Source: an uncultured Acidimicrobiales bacterium | GTDB lineage: Bacteria > Actinomycetota > Acidimicrobiia > Acidimicrobiales > SHLQ01 | Reading direction: 5' to 3' | Length of the DNA stretch: 53,363 bases | Assembly (NCBI GenBank): GCA_938084885.1 | Contig: CALKGG010000040.1 | Span: forward strand, 1 to 53,363 | In this document: positions 8,881 through 15,461 of the stretch, piece by piece | Numbering within the stretch: the stretch's first letter is position 1 | Layout of the letters: each line of letters starts with the position of its first letter | Notes under the pieces: generated by a model | Told to the model about the DNA's origin: nothing | Databases searched by the model: none | What the model saw: only the letters and a program-made list of their open reading frames with translations | Position numbers and translations under genes: made by a program

Positions 8881-9296
8881 CCGTATCAACAGAAGCCCAG
8901 AACTTTGCCTGGTTGCTTTCTCGCTTTGCCGAAGACACCTCCGGCGTTCGCGAGGCCGTCGCCGTCTCCGCTGATGGCCTCTTGCTTGCCTCTTCGGCAG
9001 GCATCGACTCCAGCGGAGTCGACCAGTTCGCTGCAATCGCTGCCGGACTAACGAGCCTCACCAACGGCGCAGCGGTATGCCTTGATTGCGGAGAGGTAGA
9101 CCAGGTCGTCGTCGAGATGACCCAGGGCAACCTGTTCGTGATGTCGATGGGCTACGGCGCGTCGCTCGCAGTTCTCTGCCAGTCCGGCGCCGACATTGCC
9201 CAGGTCGCCTATGAGATGACGCTCCTCGCCGAGCGTGCGGGTGCCGCGCTGTCACCTGAGCTCATTGGTGAGCTCAAGAACGTTCTCACGGTCTGA
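8877..9296 (+). CDS. cvnB: Roadblock/LC7 domain protein CvnB
   Basis: A 139-residue roadblock/LC7 protein, the second conservon component. Proteins of this fold dimerise and act as scaffold or GTPase regulator for the adjacent Ras-like GTPase. The N-terminal helix (NFAWLLSRFAEDTSGVREAV) and the strand AVSADGLLLASSAGID are the standard features of the actinobacterial roadblock family. The ATG overlaps the cvnA stop codon in an ATGA arrangement, with GGGAG upstream inside cvnA, which implies translational coupling. Cysteines at about residues 62 and 65 (VCLDCGE) are unusual enough to note but no function is assigned. Confidence 0.92.
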   Translation: MTVSTEAQNFAWLLSRFAEDTSGVREAVAVSADGLLLASSAGIDSSGVDQFAAIAAGLTSLTNGAAVCLDCGEVDQVVVEMTQGNLFVMSMGYGASLAVLCQSGADIAQVAYEMTLLAERAGAALSPELIGELKNVLTV

Positions 9297-9314
9297 GATC
9301 CGGAGTAGATGACC

Positions 9315-9659
9315 ATGAGCCACGTCGACACTGAAGCAGGAGGATCGTTCGTTCGCTCCTACCTGCTCACTGGTGGGCGTACGCGGAGCGATGCAGGCGA
9401 CATCGCGATCGAAGCCATGGTCGCTGCAACCGACGGCAGTGAAATGCCCCGGGACATCGACCTCGCAAAGATCTACCAACTGTGCGCTGAACCAAACTCT
9501 ATTGCCGAAATTTCTGCAAAGTGCTCGCTGCCCCTGGGCGTGGCGCGAGTACTCGTCGCGGACCTCTGGGGTGCTGGCACCTTGGAAATCCTCGAAACCA
9601 CACGCTCTGACGACATTGCAATTGTAAGGAGACTGCTCGATGGCATTCGAAAGCGATAA
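9315..9659 (+). CDS. cvnC: DUF742 protein CvnC
   Basis: A DUF742 protein of 114 residues, third member of the conservon. The hallmark SFVRSYLLTGGRTRSD is near the N-terminus (residues 11-26), and the C-terminal half (SIAEISAKCSLPLGVARVLVADL) is a winged-helix-like helical pattern typical of DUF742. Two ATGs are possible, at 9309 and 9315. The second was chosen because CGGAG ends at 9305, nine bases before it and only three before the first. Its 3' end overlaps the start of cvnD by 20 bases, so the two are translated from one message. Confidence 0.88.
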   Translation: MSHVDTEAGGSFVRSYLLTGGRTRSDAGDIAIEAMVAATDGSEMPRDIDLAKIYQLCAEPNSIAEISAKCSLPLGVARVLVADLWGAGTLEILETTRSDDIAIVRRLLDGIRKR

Positions 9660-10329
9660 CAAACCACGCCCAGTATCGGCCAAGGTCGTCATTTCGGGAG
9701 GTTTTGGCGTCGGCAAGACAACGTTCGTCAGCGCCGTGTCCGAGATTGCACCGTTGCGAACTGAAGCAAAGATGACCAGTGCTGCGGCTGGAGTGGACGA
9801 CAACCAGCTCGTCCAGACCAAGACCAGCACGACGGTTGCGATGGACTTTGGCAAGATCACCGTCGACGAGGGGCTTGTGCTCTACGTCTTTGGTACGCCC
9901 GGTCAGGATCGTTTCGGCTTCATGTGGAACGACATCACCGCAGGTGCCCTCGGCGCCCTGGTGCTGGTCGACACCCGACGTCTCGACGAATGCTTCAACG
10001 CAATCGACTTCTTCGAGTCACGCGACGTGCCGTTCATCATTGGACTGAACCAGTTCGATGGCGCACCGCAGCATGATCCAGAAGACATTCGCGAAGCCCT
10101 CGACCTCGATCCGAGCGTGCCGATCATTCGGACAGATGCTCGGACGTCGGACCTTGCGCTCGACACGCTCGTGCAGCTTCTCAGCCACATCTTGGAGAGC
10201 TTGTCTGCTGCAGCCTCAAAGGAGGCTGCCCCAGTGCACCACGTGCCGGACGATCGTGAAGCTCCCGTTGTCACCGACGGCATGCGTACCGCGGCAATGT
10301 CCGCACTCGCGGCAGAACGCACGGGCTAG
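9640..10329 (+). CDS. cvnD: Conservon Ras-like GTPase CvnD
   Basis: A 229-residue small GTP-binding protein, last conservon member. The P-loop GGFGVGKTT is at about residues 16-24. The switch-2 region is FGTPGQDRF, where TPGQ replaces the classical DxxGQ. The base-specificity motif is NQFD instead of NKxD, as is common in this family, and a C-terminal tail of about 40 residues follows. AAGG-AGA upstream (about 9627-9632) provides a ribosome site within cvnC. In Streptomyces the four Cvn proteins form a membrane-associated complex compared to eukaryotic G-protein signalling. The gene is followed by 43 bases and then aroC, with the strong inverted repeat between. Confidence 0.92.
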   Translation: MAFESDNKPRPVSAKVVISGGFGVGKTTFVSAVSEIAPLRTEAKMTSAAAGVDDNQLVQTKTSTTVAMDFGKITVDEGLVLYVFGTPGQDRFGFMWNDITAGALGALVLVDTRRLDECFNAIDFFESRDVPFIIGLNQFDGAPQHDPEDIREALDLDPSVPIIRTDARTSDLALDTLVQLLSHILESLSAAASKEAAPVHHVPDDREAPVVTDGMRTAAMSALAAERTG

Positions 10330-10343
10330 GGAACACACCGTTG

Positions 10344-10376
10344 CCACCTCCTCAGGCAGATAGCCTGAGGAGGTGG
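10344..10376. promoter_or_regulatory. Perfect 14-bp inverted repeat over the aroC start
   Basis: CCACCTCCTCAGGC (10344-10357), a five-base loop AGATA, then GCCTGAGGAGGTGG (10363-10376). The right arm contains the GTG start codon of aroC at 10373 and most of the TAGCCT hexamer. The stem is perfect, GC-rich and has no T-run, so it is a poor intrinsic terminator for the conservon. It could be an operator for a dimeric repressor at the aroC promoter, or, if the message begins upstream, a hairpin that hides the start codon. Confidence 0.75.
10361..10366 (+). promoter_or_regulatory. Leaderless -10 candidate for aroC
   Basis: TAGCCT ends six bases before the GTG at 10373. An in-frame TAG at 10361-10363 forces this start, and AGGAGG directly abuts the GTG, too close to serve as a ribosome site. 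A leaderless transcript starting at the GTG is therefore the simplest reading. Confidence 0.55.
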
Positions 10377-11476
10377 GCAACATCTTCGGTCATACGTTTC
10401 GAATTTCGACCTTCGGCGAGAGCCATGGCGGAGGCGTTGGCGTCGTCATCGACGGCCTCCCGGCCAAGCTCGTCATCGATCTCGAACATGTACAAGCCGA
10501 ACTCGATAGGCGCCGACCCGGCCAAAGCCGCCTCACGACCCAACGCAACGAAGTCGACGCGGTCGAGGTCCTCTCGGGTGTCGCCGGTGGCGCGTCTACG
10601 GGGGCGCCGTTGGCAATGTTGGTTCGCAACGCGGATGCACGCCCGGGTGCCTATGACCACATGCGTCAGCTCTACCGTCCATCGCACGCCGACTACACCT
10701 ACGACGCAAAGTACGGCAATCGAACCGTCGAGGGCGGTGGCCGTTCGAGCGCTCGCGAGACGATTGGACGGGTCGCCGCCGGGGCGATCGCCATGCAGCT
10801 CCTCGACGCGTTAGCCGACCGTCGAGAACGTCCGCGCCCAGAGATTGTGTCCTGGGTCGACCAGGTGCATTCGATCACCGCGTCGGTCGATGCGTCAACG
10901 GTCGATCGCGACGCGGTGGAAGTCGATCAGACGAGATGCCCCGATCCAGCAGCAGCGGCCGACATGACCAATGCAATCGAGCAGGCTCGACGCGACGGCG
11001 ACTCGCTCGGCGGCACCGTCCGGACGGTTGTTCGCCATATGACCAAGGGCCTCGGTGAGCCGGTCTTTGACCGTTTGGAAGCCGATATTGGCAAGGCGAT
11101 GCTTTCGCTGCCAGCAACCAAAGGCTTTGAGATCGGCAGCGGTTTCGCTGCGACCGAGATGACAGGCCGCACCCACAACGATCCGTTCGTTCCCGGTCCC
11201 GATGGCTCGCCGACCACCACCTCCAACCATTCTGGTGGGGTGCAGGGCGGCATCAGTAACGGCCAGCCCTTGTTGTTTCGCACGGTGTTTAAGCCAACGG
11301 CGACGATCTCGTCTCCCCAAGACACCGTGACCGTCGACGGCGAAGTAACAACGCTCGCCGCCAAGGGGCGCCACGATCCGTGTGTGCTACCTCGGGCGGT
11401 GCCCATGGTCGATGCAATGACTGCGCTGGTGCTTGCAGACCACGAACTACGCCAGCTCAAACACACCCTCCTCTAA
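10373..11476 (+). CDS. aroC: Chorismate synthase
   Basis: A 367-residue chorismate synthase, which converts 5-enolpyruvylshikimate-3-phosphate to chorismate using reduced FMN, the last step of the shikimate pathway. Signatures seen are [18 protein letters not shown] (residues 11-28), [16 protein letters not shown] (about 46), [18 protein letters not shown] (about 122) and the C-terminal [14 protein letters not shown] (about 339). The GTG start is fixed by an in-frame stop twelve bases upstream and by the conserved GNIFG N-terminus. Unlike in many actinobacteria it is not followed by aroK-aroB. The matching enolpyruvyl transferase and tyrA genes lie 18-20 kb away in this window. Confidence 0.96.
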   Translation: MGNIFGHTFRISTFGESHGGGVGVVIDGLPAKLVIDLEHVQAELDRRRPGQSRLTTQRNEVDAVEVLSGVAGGASTGAPLAMLVRNADARPGAYDHMRQLYRPSHADYTYDAKYGNRTVEGGGRSSARETIGRVAAGAIAMQLLDALADRRERPRPEIVSWVDQVHSITASVDASTVDRDAVEVDQTRCPDPAAAADMTNAIEQARRDGDSLGGTVRTVVRHMTKGLGEPVFDRLEADIGKAMLSLPATKGFEIGSGFAATEMTGRTHNDPFVPGPDGSPTTTSNHSGGVQGGISNGQPLLFRTVFKPTATISSPQDTVTVDGEVTTLAAKGRHDPCVLPRAVPMVDAMTALVLADHELRQLKHTLL

Positions 11477-11477
11477 C

Positions 11478-11556
11478 CCACAGATTCCCAAACCTCAAAC
11501 TCTGTGGTCCCTTAGCGGCACCCTTCCCGCCCACAGTCCACAGATTTCTTGGGCGG
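11478..11556. terminator. Two stem-loops between convergent aroC and M15 genes
   Basis: Two inverted repeats of the same design lie in the 90-base convergent gap: CCACAGA/TCTGTGG at 11478-11507 and CCGCCCA/TGGGCGG at 11527-11556, each with 7-bp arms and a 16-base loop. Neither has a clear U-tract, so a terminator role is plausible but unproven. Confidence 0.4.
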
Positions 11557-11566
11557 TGGCGGGTGG

Positions 11567-12622
11567 CTAGTTGCCGCTTGCCGAGAAGTGCTGCCAATCC
11601 TTCAGCGTGTTCCAATCTCCGCCCCATCCCCAGCCAATGTCGGCGAATGCTTGGGTGACGGCGTCACCAGCGTAGATGCCGCCCTGCACGTGTTCGGAGC
11701 GGTCGACGAATTCGGCTCCTCCCGGTGGCAGCACCTGGCTGCCGCGAACATAGGGGTTGACGAGTGGGTTGATATCAATGGCTGCACCAAAGGCATGGTT
11801 CGACCAGGTCCCCGGTCGCGAGGCAATCTCTCGGCAGTTAAAGCCAGAGGTGTTGTTCGCCTCCATCGAGAGATCATCGTCGCCGAGAAAATTGTCGACG
11901 AGTTCCATTCGTTCGATCGGGAATTTGGCATCGAAGAGCCGAGCGAACACCGCCACGACGTCGGCGGTGTGGTCGGCGTGGATGACAAGCTCACCCGACG
12001 CGATGTTCCCGTCGAAGTCCCAATGGGTCAGGGCGATGAGCCGGAGCTGGTCGAGGCCGACCGGGCAGCCTTCTCGCCACGAGTGTTCGAATCTGTCGAC
12101 GAGGGGCCCTGAAATTTCGAAGACTTCGGAGGCGAACCCGCCGTTTGGCTCTGCTGGCGCGACCGGCGCTGGAGCTGCGGTTGCCGGAACTGTCGCTCTT
12201 GGAGCTGCCGTTGTCGAGGAGGCAGTTGCTACCAATGGCGTCGTCGTCGTTGGCACCGCCGTTGTCGAGGAGTCGGTTGCCGGAACTGTCGCTATTGAAG
12301 CTGCCGTAGTCGAGGAGGCCGCTTCCGACAATGGCGTCGTCGTTGTTGGCACGGTCGTTGTCGAAGTGAAAGTTGTGGGCGCTGTCGTTGCCGCTGCGGC
12401 CGTCGAGGGCGGCGTTGCAATCACGCTGGTCGGCACGGGTGCTGTGGTAGCTACCGCAGCGGTGGAGTCGACCGTGTTGGACACAACGCCATCGCCGTTC
12501 CTCCCACACGCAGCGAGTACGAGGCCGCCAGCGAGCAGAATCGTCCGAAGGCGACGGGTGCGCAGCGCCTTAGGTAGCAATCGCTGTCGGCTCGTGGTCA
12601 GCAGTCGCGACGGGAGCAGCAC
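11567..12622 (-). CDS. M15 family D,D-peptidase-like lipoprotein
   Basis: A predicted lipoprotein with a C-terminal peptidase M15 domain (D-alanyl-D-alanine carboxypeptidase/endolysin type) expected to cleave peptidoglycan stem peptides outside the membrane. A positively charged start is followed by ILLAGGLVLAACG, a good lipobox with Cys at residue 39. Next comes a Thr/Ser/Ala/Pro linker of about 120 residues built from two copies of a roughly 30-residue unit (VPTTTTPL...SSTTAA...ATVPAT). The zinc site is SNHAFGAAIDIN and the final DWQHF supplies the last His. The GTG at 12622 gives a 53-base overlap with the MerR gene; a TTG at 12580 would give a more usual lipoprotein N-terminus and only an 11-base overlap, so the start is uncertain. 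Confidence 0.8.
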   Translation of the reverse strand: MLLPSRLLTTSRQRLLPKALRTRRLRTILLAGGLVLAACGRNGDGVVSNTVDSTAAVATTAPVPTSVIATPPSTAAAATTAPTTFTSTTTVPTTTTPLSEAASSTTAASIATVPATDSSTTAVPTTTTPLVATASSTTAAPRATVPATAAPAPVAPAEPNGGFASEVFEISGPLVDRFEHSWREGCPVGLDQLRLIALTHWDFDGNIASGELVIHADHTADVVAVFARLFDAKFPIERMELVDNFLGDDDLSMEANNTSGFNCREIASRPGTWSNHAFGAAIDINPLVNPYVRGSQVLPPGGAEFVDRSEHVQGGIYAGDAVTQAFADIGWGWGGDWNTLKDWQHFSASGN

Positions 12623-13055
12623 GCGGAAACAACTCGACGATCTTCTCGTCGAGTTCGTCGATCACTCCGCTCAACGGCAAAATGTTCAGCACGCCTTGCC
12701 CACTTTGGAGCAGGTCAATGACCTCTTCGCCGCTTCGAACGAGCGTTGGTTGGCTGCCATTGACCACAAGGTTTGCTGTGGCGATGTCTTCACCAAGCTC
12801 ATCTTGGAGGTAGGCGAAGATCTCGCGGACCTGTTCGAGTCGGATCCCCGAGTCCAACAGGTTCTTCACGACTTTGAGCTCGAGGAGGTTTCGATAGCTG
12901 TATTGGCGCCGCGAGCCACTTCCCGCAGCGTCGGTCATCGACGGCCGAATCAGATCGGTACGTGCCCAGTAGTCAAGCTGACGGTAGGTAATACCAACAA
13001 TCTCGGCCGTCTTCTTCCCGCTATAGCCAATCTGGTGATCTACACGGCTGTTCAT
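12570..13055 (-). CDS. MerR family transcriptional regulator (Rv1830-like)
   Basis: A 161-residue MerR-type regulator. The helix-turn-helix is in KKTAEIVGITYRQLDYWART (residues 14-33), followed by the wing GSGSRRQYSYRNLLELKVVKNLLDSG. The C-terminal half (GEEVIDLLQSGQGVLNI) matches the type found beside DUF151 and garA in mycobacteria (Rv1830). The second MerR found there (Rv1828) is not present in this window. In relatives these regulators control growth or division genes; targets here are unknown. There is no cysteine-rich metal site. A short palindrome lies 37 bases upstream. Confidence 0.85.
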   Translation of the reverse strand: MNSRVDHQIGYSGKKTAEIVGITYRQLDYWARTDLIRPSMTDAAGSGSRRQYSYRNLLELKVVKNLLDSGIRLEQVREIFAYLQDELGEDIATANLVVNGSQPTLVRSGEEVIDLLQSGQGVLNILPLSGVIDELDEKIVELFPRAAPVATADHEPTAIAT

Positions 13056-13091
13056 GTCTGCTCGCCCTTCGGCTCAATTACCTCGATGAAA

Positions 13092-13105
13092 TTACGATGA
13101 CGTAA
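13092..13105. promoter_or_regulatory. Palindrome upstream of the MerR gene
   Basis: TTACG-ATGA-CGTAA lies in the 129-base gap upstream of the MerR start, in an AT-richer stretch. It could be an autoregulatory operator, as MerR proteins bind inverted repeats near their own promoters. This is based on position only. Nothing else stands out in 13056-13184. Confidence 0.3.
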
Positions 13106-13184
13106 CCGTAGAGAATCAAACGAACCGAGTCAATCACCCTCAGCGATCTTCTACGCGCGGTGCGCGCGAGGCAGTGACCGTGCG

Positions 13185-13688
13185 CTAGGCAAAATCCTCT
13201 GGATTGACACTGTCGAGGAAGTCCTTGAAGTCCTCGACGACCTCTGCTTCTTCTTCGGCCACCTCGGGCGTATCGCTGTATCCAACCTCGGCCAGAAGCT
13301 CGTCCTCGGCAAAAATTGGAACACCCAATCGCACCGCGAGCGCAATCGCATCCGATGGACGCGCCGACATAACCTTGGCCTCGCCAGGGGCACGCATGTG
13401 CAGCTCGGCGAAGAACGTCCGGTCGCGCAACTCGGTAATTACGACTCGTTCGACCTGCACGTTCATGGCCTCGAGCGCCTCGGCGAACAGATCGTGGGTC
13501 ATTGGTCGAGGAGGTTCGACCCCTTCATGAGCCAACGCAATCGCGGTTGCTTCTGGGCCGCCGATAAAGATAGGCAGCATCAACTCTTCGGCACTTGACG
13601 TACCGTCCTCGTCGAGAGCTCTTAGCAACACAATCGGCGTGTTGCTCGGGAGTTCTACCCGTACTCCCACCAGCTCCATTGCTCTCAT
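13185..13688 (-). CDS. DUF151 bifunctional nuclease domain protein
   Basis: A 167-residue DUF151 protein, orthologous in context and sequence type to mycobacterial Rv1829. The plant and bacterial DUF151 family has been described as having DNase/RNase activity. The segments LPIFIGGPEATAIAL (about residue 37), PRPMTHDLFAEALEAM and SARPSDAIALAVRLGVPIF (about 107) are the conserved core. The tail is acidic (VAEEEAEVVEDFKDFLDSVNPEDFA). The ATG at 13688 was chosen over the longer frame because GAGGAG lies nine bases upstream; a second ATG is three codons in. It sits between the garA-like and MerR genes on the same strand. Confidence 0.88.
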   Translation of the reverse strand: MRAMELVGVRVELPSNTPIVLLRALDEDGTSSAEELMLPIFIGGPEATAIALAHEGVEPPRPMTHDLFAEALEAMNVQVERVVITELRDRTFFAELHMRAPGEAKVMSARPSDAIALAVRLGVPIFAEDELLAEVGYSDTPEVAEEEAEVVEDFKDFLDSVNPEDFA

Positions 13689-13749
13689 TGTTAGCTCCTC
13701 AAGACGACTTGGGTTCGTGCACGCGAGCTTACCGCTCTTGGCCGGAGCG

Positions 13750-14253
13750 CTACAGGTCGACTGGGCGAGTTCCGTGGAAGAACAGCAACTTAAAGCGACC
13801 AATCTGCAGTTCGTCGCCGTCGGACAGCGCAGATTCTTCAATGAGTTGTTTGTTGAGGTAGGTACCGTTGAGCGAGCCGACGTCGGTTGCCCGATACGAC
13901 CCGCCATCGTGGGTGATTTCAACGTGGCGTCGAGATACCGTCACGTCGTCGAGGAAAATGTCGCTCTCTGGGTGACGCCCAGCGGTGATCACATCACCAT
14001 CGAGCGCATACCGCGACCCGCTCTTTGGACCCTCGTCGACGACCAGCAGACCAGTGTTCTCATCGAAACCCTCTCGGTCTGCGAGGTGCGATGTCGCTTC
14101 TGCTTCTGGTGCTTCTGGCTCGTGGAGATCGATAATCGAAATCGCCTCGGTCGTGGCATCGGGGCCACCGCCGATTCGTTCACCGCACGACGAGCAGAAG
14201 TTCGCGGCGAAGTCATTCTTGTGGTTACACGATGGACACACGCGATCAGCCAT
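13750..14253 (-). CDS. garA: GarA-like FHA protein with N-terminal zinc ribbon
   Basis: A 167-residue protein with a zinc ribbon (Cys 6, 9, 20, 23: CPSCN and CSSCG) and a C-terminal FHA domain (about 68-160). The FHA core AGRHPESDIFLDDVTVSRRH and VGSLNGTYLN is nearly the same as in mycobacterial GarA and corynebacterial OdhI, which control 2-oxoglutarate and glutamate metabolism through phosphorylation of an N-terminal ETTSVF motif by Ser/Thr kinases. Here that N-terminus is replaced by the zinc ribbon, though TT at residues 34-35 (DATTEAIS) might serve as a phospho-acceptor. AAGGAGAG lies upstream of the ATG. The location near pgsA, DUF151 and MerR supports orthology; the regulatory target is inference. 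Confidence 0.87.
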   Translation of the reverse strand: MADRVCPSCNHKNDFAANFCSSCGERIGGGPDATTEAISIIDLHEPEAPEAEATSHLADREGFDENTGLLVVDEGPKSGSRYALDGDVITAGRHPESDIFLDDVTVSRRHVEITHDGGSYRATDVGSLNGTYLNKQLIEESALSDGDELQIGRFKLLFFHGTRPVDL

Positions 14254-14360
14254 TAGCGCTCTCCTTCAAATCCCAGGTGTCGATCACAAACGCGAAGTGT
14301 AGCGACCATCTGTGACATGGCCTAAAGCAGTGGAGGGCTTCTCCATGGCCTACCCGGCGC
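14254..14360. other. Gap between garA and pgsA genes
   Basis: This stretch of about 107 bases holds the garA ribosome site at its left end and a short TGGAG/CTCCA stem (about 14331-14345), possibly a weak terminator after pgsA. CATGGCCTA is repeated on both sides of that stem. No gene is visible. Confidence 0.3.
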
Positions 14361-14960
14361 TTACCGACGACGAAGCGCCTCCTTGGCAATCGGAACATAG
14401 CCAAATCCCGCATACCACGAGATGGCCAAACCAGGGACTCCGCACACCCAGCCGAGCAGCCGCAACAGCTCCGCGCCGTCGATGTCGGCGGCGCCGCCCA
14501 GCAACAACGGATACGCAAACATCAAGAAGAAGGTTCCCGTCTTGCCCCACCAGGTGACGTCGAAACGCTGCACGCCGAGCGCTCCAAGCACAAGGGCCGC
14601 AACGGTCACGAGACCCTCCCGGACGAGAGTGAGAAGCGCAAACCACCACGGCACGGATCCATCGATCCACGTCGCGATCACGGCGGTCAACATCATGAGA
14701 CGATCGGCGGTTGGATCGAGGATCTTGCCCAGTTCGCTGACCTGATCGAAGCGCCGAGCAAACCAGCCGTCTACCCAGTCGGTCGAGCCGAGCACCGCCA
14801 ACAACACCGCCGCGCCGACCCGGTTATCGAGCGCGAACAGCACCCACACGAAAACCGGGATGCACAGCAACCGAAGAAACGACATGGCATTGGGCACGGT
14901 GAACGGGCGCCACTCGACGGGAACGTCCGCGCCCTCGTCGTCCACAACATGCTGAGCCAT
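14361..14960 (-). CDS. pgsA: CDP-alcohol phosphatidyltransferase (PgsA type)
   Basis: A 199-residue integral membrane enzyme of the CDP-alcohol phosphatidyltransferase family, which joins CDP-diacylglycerol to an alcohol phosphate in phospholipid synthesis. The signature DGWFAR-x8-G-x3-D-x3-D is present as DWVDGWFARRFDQVSELG followed by KILDPTADR, at about residues 63-89. About five hydrophobic segments follow the NAMSFLRLLCIPVFVW start. Glycerol-3-phosphate is the usual substrate of PgsA, but inositol-phosphate enzymes share this motif, so the alcohol is not certain. The ATG at 14960 is six bases after TACGAT. It is divergent from the HIT gene. Confidence 0.88.
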   Translation of the reverse strand: MAQHVVDDEGADVPVEWRPFTVPNAMSFLRLLCIPVFVWVLFALDNRVGAAVLLAVLGSTDWVDGWFARRFDQVSELGKILDPTADRLMMLTAVIATWIDGSVPWWFALLTLVREGLVTVAALVLGALGVQRFDVTWWGKTGTFFLMFAYPLLLGGAADIDGAELLRLLGWVCGVPGLAISWYAGFGYVPIAKEALRRR

Positions 14961-14966
14961 GGCTCC

Positions 14967-14972
14967 ATCGTA
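14967..14972 (-). promoter_or_regulatory. Leaderless -10 candidate for pgsA
   Basis: TACGAT on the minus strand, six bases before the ATG at 14960. The GGAG inside the gap is too close to the ATG to be a ribosome site. Confidence 0.55.
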
Positions 14973-15023
14973 GCGGCGGCGGCCCGACCCAAAGAGCCAC
15001 CACGAGGACACCCAATTCGGGTC

Positions 15024-15029
15024 TACGCT
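15024..15029 (+). promoter_or_regulatory. Leaderless -10 candidate for HIT gene
   Basis: TACGCT, six bases before the ATG at 15036. With the pgsA hexamer it forms a divergent pair of predicted leaderless promoters in a 75-base gap. Confidence 0.55.
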
Positions 15030-15035
15030 TGTGGG

Positions 15036-15461
15036 ATGGCCAGTATCTTTTCTCGCATCATCGATGGCAATATTCCGTCCCGAATGGTTTGGGAGGACGA
15101 GGCATGTGTTGCCTTTCTCGACGTTCGCCCGCTCGCCCCTGGACACGTATTGGTCGTCCCCCGACTAGAAACCGACCAATGGACCGACCTTGGACCCGGC
15201 CTTGCGGCACACATGACCGAAGTTGGCCATGCCATTGGCCGAGCGCAAATGACAGTGTTTGCCCCAGCCCGCATCGGGATGGTGATCGCCGGATTCGAAG
15301 TGCCTCACGCACACATGCACATCGTGCCGATCAACGGCATGAGAGATCTCGATTTCGCCCTAGCGAACGGCAATCCTGATCAGGGAGAGCTCGATATGCA
15401 CCTCGAGCAGCTCCGGTCGGCGCTTACGAACGCCGGTCATTCTTCGGTATCGAGCCGATAG
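15036..15461 (+). CDS. HIT family protein
   Basis: A 141-residue histidine-triad protein, a nucleotide-binding hydrolase or transferase of the HINT type. The start SIFSRIIDGNIPSRMVWEDE is typical, PGHVLVVPR follows, and the catalytic triad is HAHMHIVP at about residues 91-98. Substrates in the family include AMP-linked lysine or aminoacyl-adenylates. The C-terminus extends about 40 residues past the triad and overlaps the convergent DUF2079 gene by 25 bases. The longer upstream reading frame is the antisense of pgsA and was dropped. Confidence 0.9.
   Translation: MASIFSRIIDGNIPSRMVWEDEACVAFLDVRPLAPGHVLVVPRLETDQWTDLGPGLAAHMTEVGHAIGRAQMTVFAPARIGMVIAGFEVPHAHMHIVPINGMRDLDFALANGNPDQGELDMHLEQLRSALTNAGHSSVSSR

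Noticed and set aside
10344..10376. Intrinsic terminator of the conservon
   Set aside because: The stem is perfect but followed by GCAACATC with no T-run, and it contains the aroC start codon.
11757..13100. A 447-codon plus-strand frame across the M15 and MerR genes, rich in Val/Ala repeats
   Set aside because: It is the antisense of the Thr-rich linker and of MerR; it has no domain, no start signal, and the minus-strand genes have clear motifs.
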